Origin: Bacteroidota bacterium
GTDB taxonomy: Bacteria; Bacteroidota; Bacteroidia; Chitinophagales; Chitinophagaceae
DNA length: 57,695 nt
Direction: 5' to 3'
NCBI GenBank assembly: GCA_029560415.1
Contig: JAKQKY010000018.1
Coordinates: forward strand, 1-57,695
The notes below the pieces were generated by a model. The model saw only the letters and a list, made by a program, of their open reading frames with translations. It did no database searches and was not told where the DNA came from. The position numbers and the translations under genes are program-made. Every line of letters starts with the position of its first letter. Position 1 is the stretch's first letter. Below, piece after piece: positions 55,793-57,695 of the stretch.

Positions 55793-55857
55793 GATACAAG
55801 ATACCGGATACAGGATTTTTTCCATGATCTGGCATCCCGGATCCCGCATCTCGTATC
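55793..55857. repeat. Imperfect inverted repeat of GGATAC-type units between rpsI and rpsB
   Basis: The left arm 55793-55816 and the right arm 55834-55857 match as inverted repeats at 19 of 24 positions. The left arm is made of short tandem units (GATACAG, GATACAAG, GATACCG). It could form a long hairpin between the two genes. The right arm repeats GGATCCC/GCATCTC-like units. Confidence 0.65.
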
Positions 55858-55888
55858 AATTTTTAAAAAACTACTTTAATAATAAACA

Positions 55889-56782
55889 ATGGAAAATAAC
55901 ACTTCCTTACAACAGCAACTCTTAGAAGCAGGCGTACATTTCGGTCACTTGAAAAAGAAATGGAACCCTAAAATGTTGCCTTACATCTTTGCAGAAAAAA
56001 AGGGTATTCACATCATCGACCTTAACAAAACGGTTGAAGGTTTGCAGGAAGCTGCAGCTGCCATGAAAGCCATTGCACGCAGTGGTAAAAAGATCATGTT
56101 CGTTGCTACTAAAAAGCAGGCTAAAGAAATCGTGCAGGAAAGTGCCAAAAGGGTTAACATGCCTTTTGTTACAGAACGCTGGTTGGGTGGTATGCTTACC
56201 AATTTCAACACTGTTCGTAAGAGCGTGAAAAAAATGCAGAGCATTGAAAAACTGCTTGGCGACGGTAGTGCAGAAAACCTTACCAAAAAAGAAAGACTTA
56301 CGCTTACCCGTGATAAAGATAAAATGGAAAAAGTATTGGGTGGTATCGCACAGATCAGCCGCGTACCTGCCGCTTTATTCATGGTGGATATAGGACATGA
56401 GCACATCGCCCTGTCTGAAGCAAAGCGTTTAAACATCAGCACATTCGGTATGGTGGATACAAACTGCGATCCTAACAAAGTAGATTTCGCAATCCCTGCT
56501 AATGATGATGCTACCAAATCGATCTCGATCATTGTGAATTATATCACTGCCGCTATTGCAGAAGGTTTACAGGAACGCCAGGCCGATAAGGAAGATGATG
56601 ACCACAGCGATACTGAAGAAAGCGCTGAAGCCAAAGCAGCCAGGTTTGAACAAAAACAAGATGGCGGTGATGACAGGAACAAACGTGGTGCTGCCAGGGG
56701 TGGTGCTCCAACTAAACGTCGTGTTCCAGGTCCGGGCGCTGGTGGCAGAAGGCCAGCCGGTGGTGCGGGTGGTCCAAGGTAA
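55889..56782 (+). CDS. rpsB: 30S ribosomal protein S2
   Basis: Small-subunit protein near the anti-Shine-Dalgarno region of 16S rRNA. The core (1-235) is standard: LLEAGVHFGHLKKKWNPKM, FVATKKQAKEIV, VTERWLGGMLTNF, VDTNCDP and IPANDDA. Residues about 236-297 form an extension: an acidic stretch (DKEDDDHSDTEESAEAKAA) followed by an RG/Pro-rich low-complexity tail (RGGAPTKRRVPGPGAGG). Bacteroidota S2 proteins often carry variable tails. The tsf gene follows after 101 bases. Confidence 0.98.
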   Translation: MENNTSLQQQLLEAGVHFGHLKKKWNPKMLPYIFAEKKGIHIIDLNKTVEGLQEAAAAMKAIARSGKKIMFVATKKQAKEIVQESAKRVNMPFVTERWLGGMLTNFNTVRKSVKKMQSIEKLLGDGSAENLTKKERLTLTRDKDKMEKVLGGIAQISRVPAALFMVDIGHEHIALSEAKRLNISTFGMVDTNCDPNKVDFAIPANDDATKSISIIVNYITAAIAEGLQERQADKEDDDHSDTEESAEAKAARFEQKQDGGDDRNKRGAARGGAPTKRRVPGPGAGGRRPAGGAGGPR

Positions 56783-56883
56783 TTCAACCAACATCAAAAC
56801 TGATTATGGGAAGAAATGGGTCTACTGCACATTGCAGCACGGCCATTTCAACTATTCATTCATAAGTCAAAAAATTTAATACA

Positions 56884-57695
56884 ATGAGTGTTACAATAAC
56901 AGCAGCGGATATCAATAAATTACGCCAGGCTACCGGCGCTGGTATGCTCGATTGCCGCAAAGCTTTAACAGAAAGCAACGGTGATTTTGAAGCTGCCATC
57001 GATTGGCTGCGCAAACAAGGACAGAAAGTTGCCGCTAAACGCAGCGACCGTGAAGCTAAAGAAGGTGTGATATTGGCAAAAACAACAGCCGATAATAAAG
57101 CAGGTATCGTATTATGCATCAGTTGCGAAACAGATTTCGTAAGCAAGAATGCCGATTTCGTTGCCTTCGCTCAAAGCATCGCTGATGCAGCCATTGCAAA
57201 CAATGTAAAATCTGCAGAAGAATTAAACGCAGTTGAAATCAACGGCGCTAAAGTTTCTGATATGATCAATGATAAGCTTGCATCTATCGGTGAAAAGATT
57301 GAGGTTTCTAAATTCGAAAGAATAGAAGCTCCTTATGTTGCCAGCTATATCCATGGTGCAAACCGCATGGGTGTATTGGTTGGTCTTAGCAAAGAATCTG
57401 CTGAAGCCGGTAAAGACGTGGCCATGCAGATCGCAGCCATGAATCCATTGGCCGTGGATGAAAGTTCAATTCCTGCCGACGTGATCGAAAGGGAAAAGAA
57501 CATTGCCATCGACGTAGTAAAAGCAGAAGGAAAACCCGCAGAAATGGCTGAGAAAATTGCCATGGGTAAACTGAATAAATTTTTCAAAGACAATACTTTA
57601 TTGGCACAGGCTTTTGTAAAAGACGGCAACAAATCTGTAGCAGACTACCTGAAAGGGATAGACGCAGATATGAAAGTTACCGAATTCAAACGCGT
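56884..57695 (+). CDS. tsf: elongation factor Ts, 3'-truncated by window edge
   Basis: Guanine nucleotide exchange factor for EF-Tu. ATG at 56884; 270 codons are visible and no stop occurs before the window ends. Seen: the UBA-like start (ITAADINKLRQATGAGMLDCRKAL), the TDFVSKN motif that contacts EF-Tu (about residues 82-88), and the IHGANRMGVLVGL core segment. Most of the protein is present, as related EF-Ts proteins are around 275-280 residues. Confidence 0.97.
   Translation, partial: MSVTITAADINKLRQATGAGMLDCRKALTESNGDFEAAIDWLRKQGQKVAAKRSDREAKEGVILAKTTADNKAGIVLCISCETDFVSKNADFVAFAQSIADAAIANNVKSAEELNAVEINGAKVSDMINDKLASIGEKIEVSKFERIEAPYVASYIHGANRMGVLVGLSKESAEAGKDVAMQIAAMNPLAVDESSIPADVIEREKNIAIDVVKAEGKPAEMAEKIAMGKLNKFFKDNTLLAQAFVKDGNKSVADYLKGIDADMKVTEFKR

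Overview
The window is a stretch of chromosome from a Bacteroidota bacterium, most likely of the Chitinophagaceae or a close family. The evidence is: Bacteroidota-type promoters (TAnnTTTG at -7) close to start codons; A/T-rich leaders without Shine-Dalgarno sequences; many lipoproteins; lamin-tail and FlgD-like secreted proteins; a Reg_prop/Y_Y_Y sensor kinase; COX15-type heme A synthase; and the order rplM-rpsI-rpsB-tsf. No rRNA, tRNA, CRISPR array, transposase or prophage was seen. The first and last genes (an acyl-CoA dehydrogenase and tsf) are cut by the window edges.

Layout. 0-10 kb: acyl-CoA dehydrogenase, a DmpA-type aminopeptidase, small lipoprotein and acidic proteins, a PfpI/DJ-1 protein, then a nuclease-inhibitor-like gene (NuiA family) facing a secreted NucA-type DNA/RNA nuclease, an N-acetylmuramoyl-L-alanine amidase and a DASS carboxylate transporter. 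10-20 kb: an AhpD-like protein, a four-helix-bundle gene bracketed by short inverted repeats, a KorB subunit without KorA, aspartate-semialdehyde dehydrogenase, a large secreted lamin-tail protein, an S9A oligopeptidase and an ATP-grasp peptide-ligase-like protein. 20-31 kb: housekeeping and lipid genes (PfkB kinase, Sua5/YciO, RNase HII, heme A synthase, membrane patatin, lipid kinase, FabH, Obg).

31-42 kb: the phenylacetate (paa) region. On the minus strand paaA-B-C-D, an MgtC-like gene, paaG, paaI and paaY follow one another; paaE and a TetR regulator lie 4 kb away, separated by a kinase/response-regulator pair and a gluzincin lipoprotein. A 10-2-10 bp operator-like palindrome upstream of paaA recurs in degenerate form over the tetR promoter, which suggests one TetR regulon. 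Together PaaABCE would make the ring 1,2-epoxide from phenylacetyl-CoA, PaaG would isomerise it to the oxepin, and PaaI/PaaY would relieve dead-end CoA thioesters. PaaK, PaaZ, PaaF, PaaH and PaaJ are not in the window.

42-49 kb: a JmjC-like cupin, a DUF2461 protein, an HNH/NUMOD4-like protein, LigA and a YtcJ-type amidohydrolase. 48.7-54.9 kb is strikingly AT-rich and holds a NarL-type response regulator, an unknown 174-residue protein, a clostripain-like (C11) cysteine peptidase and a 1000-residue sensor kinase. The peptidase gene is overlapped by opposite-strand genes at both ends. This is the best candidate for an undescribed module. The window closes with the ribosomal protein/EF-Ts operon.
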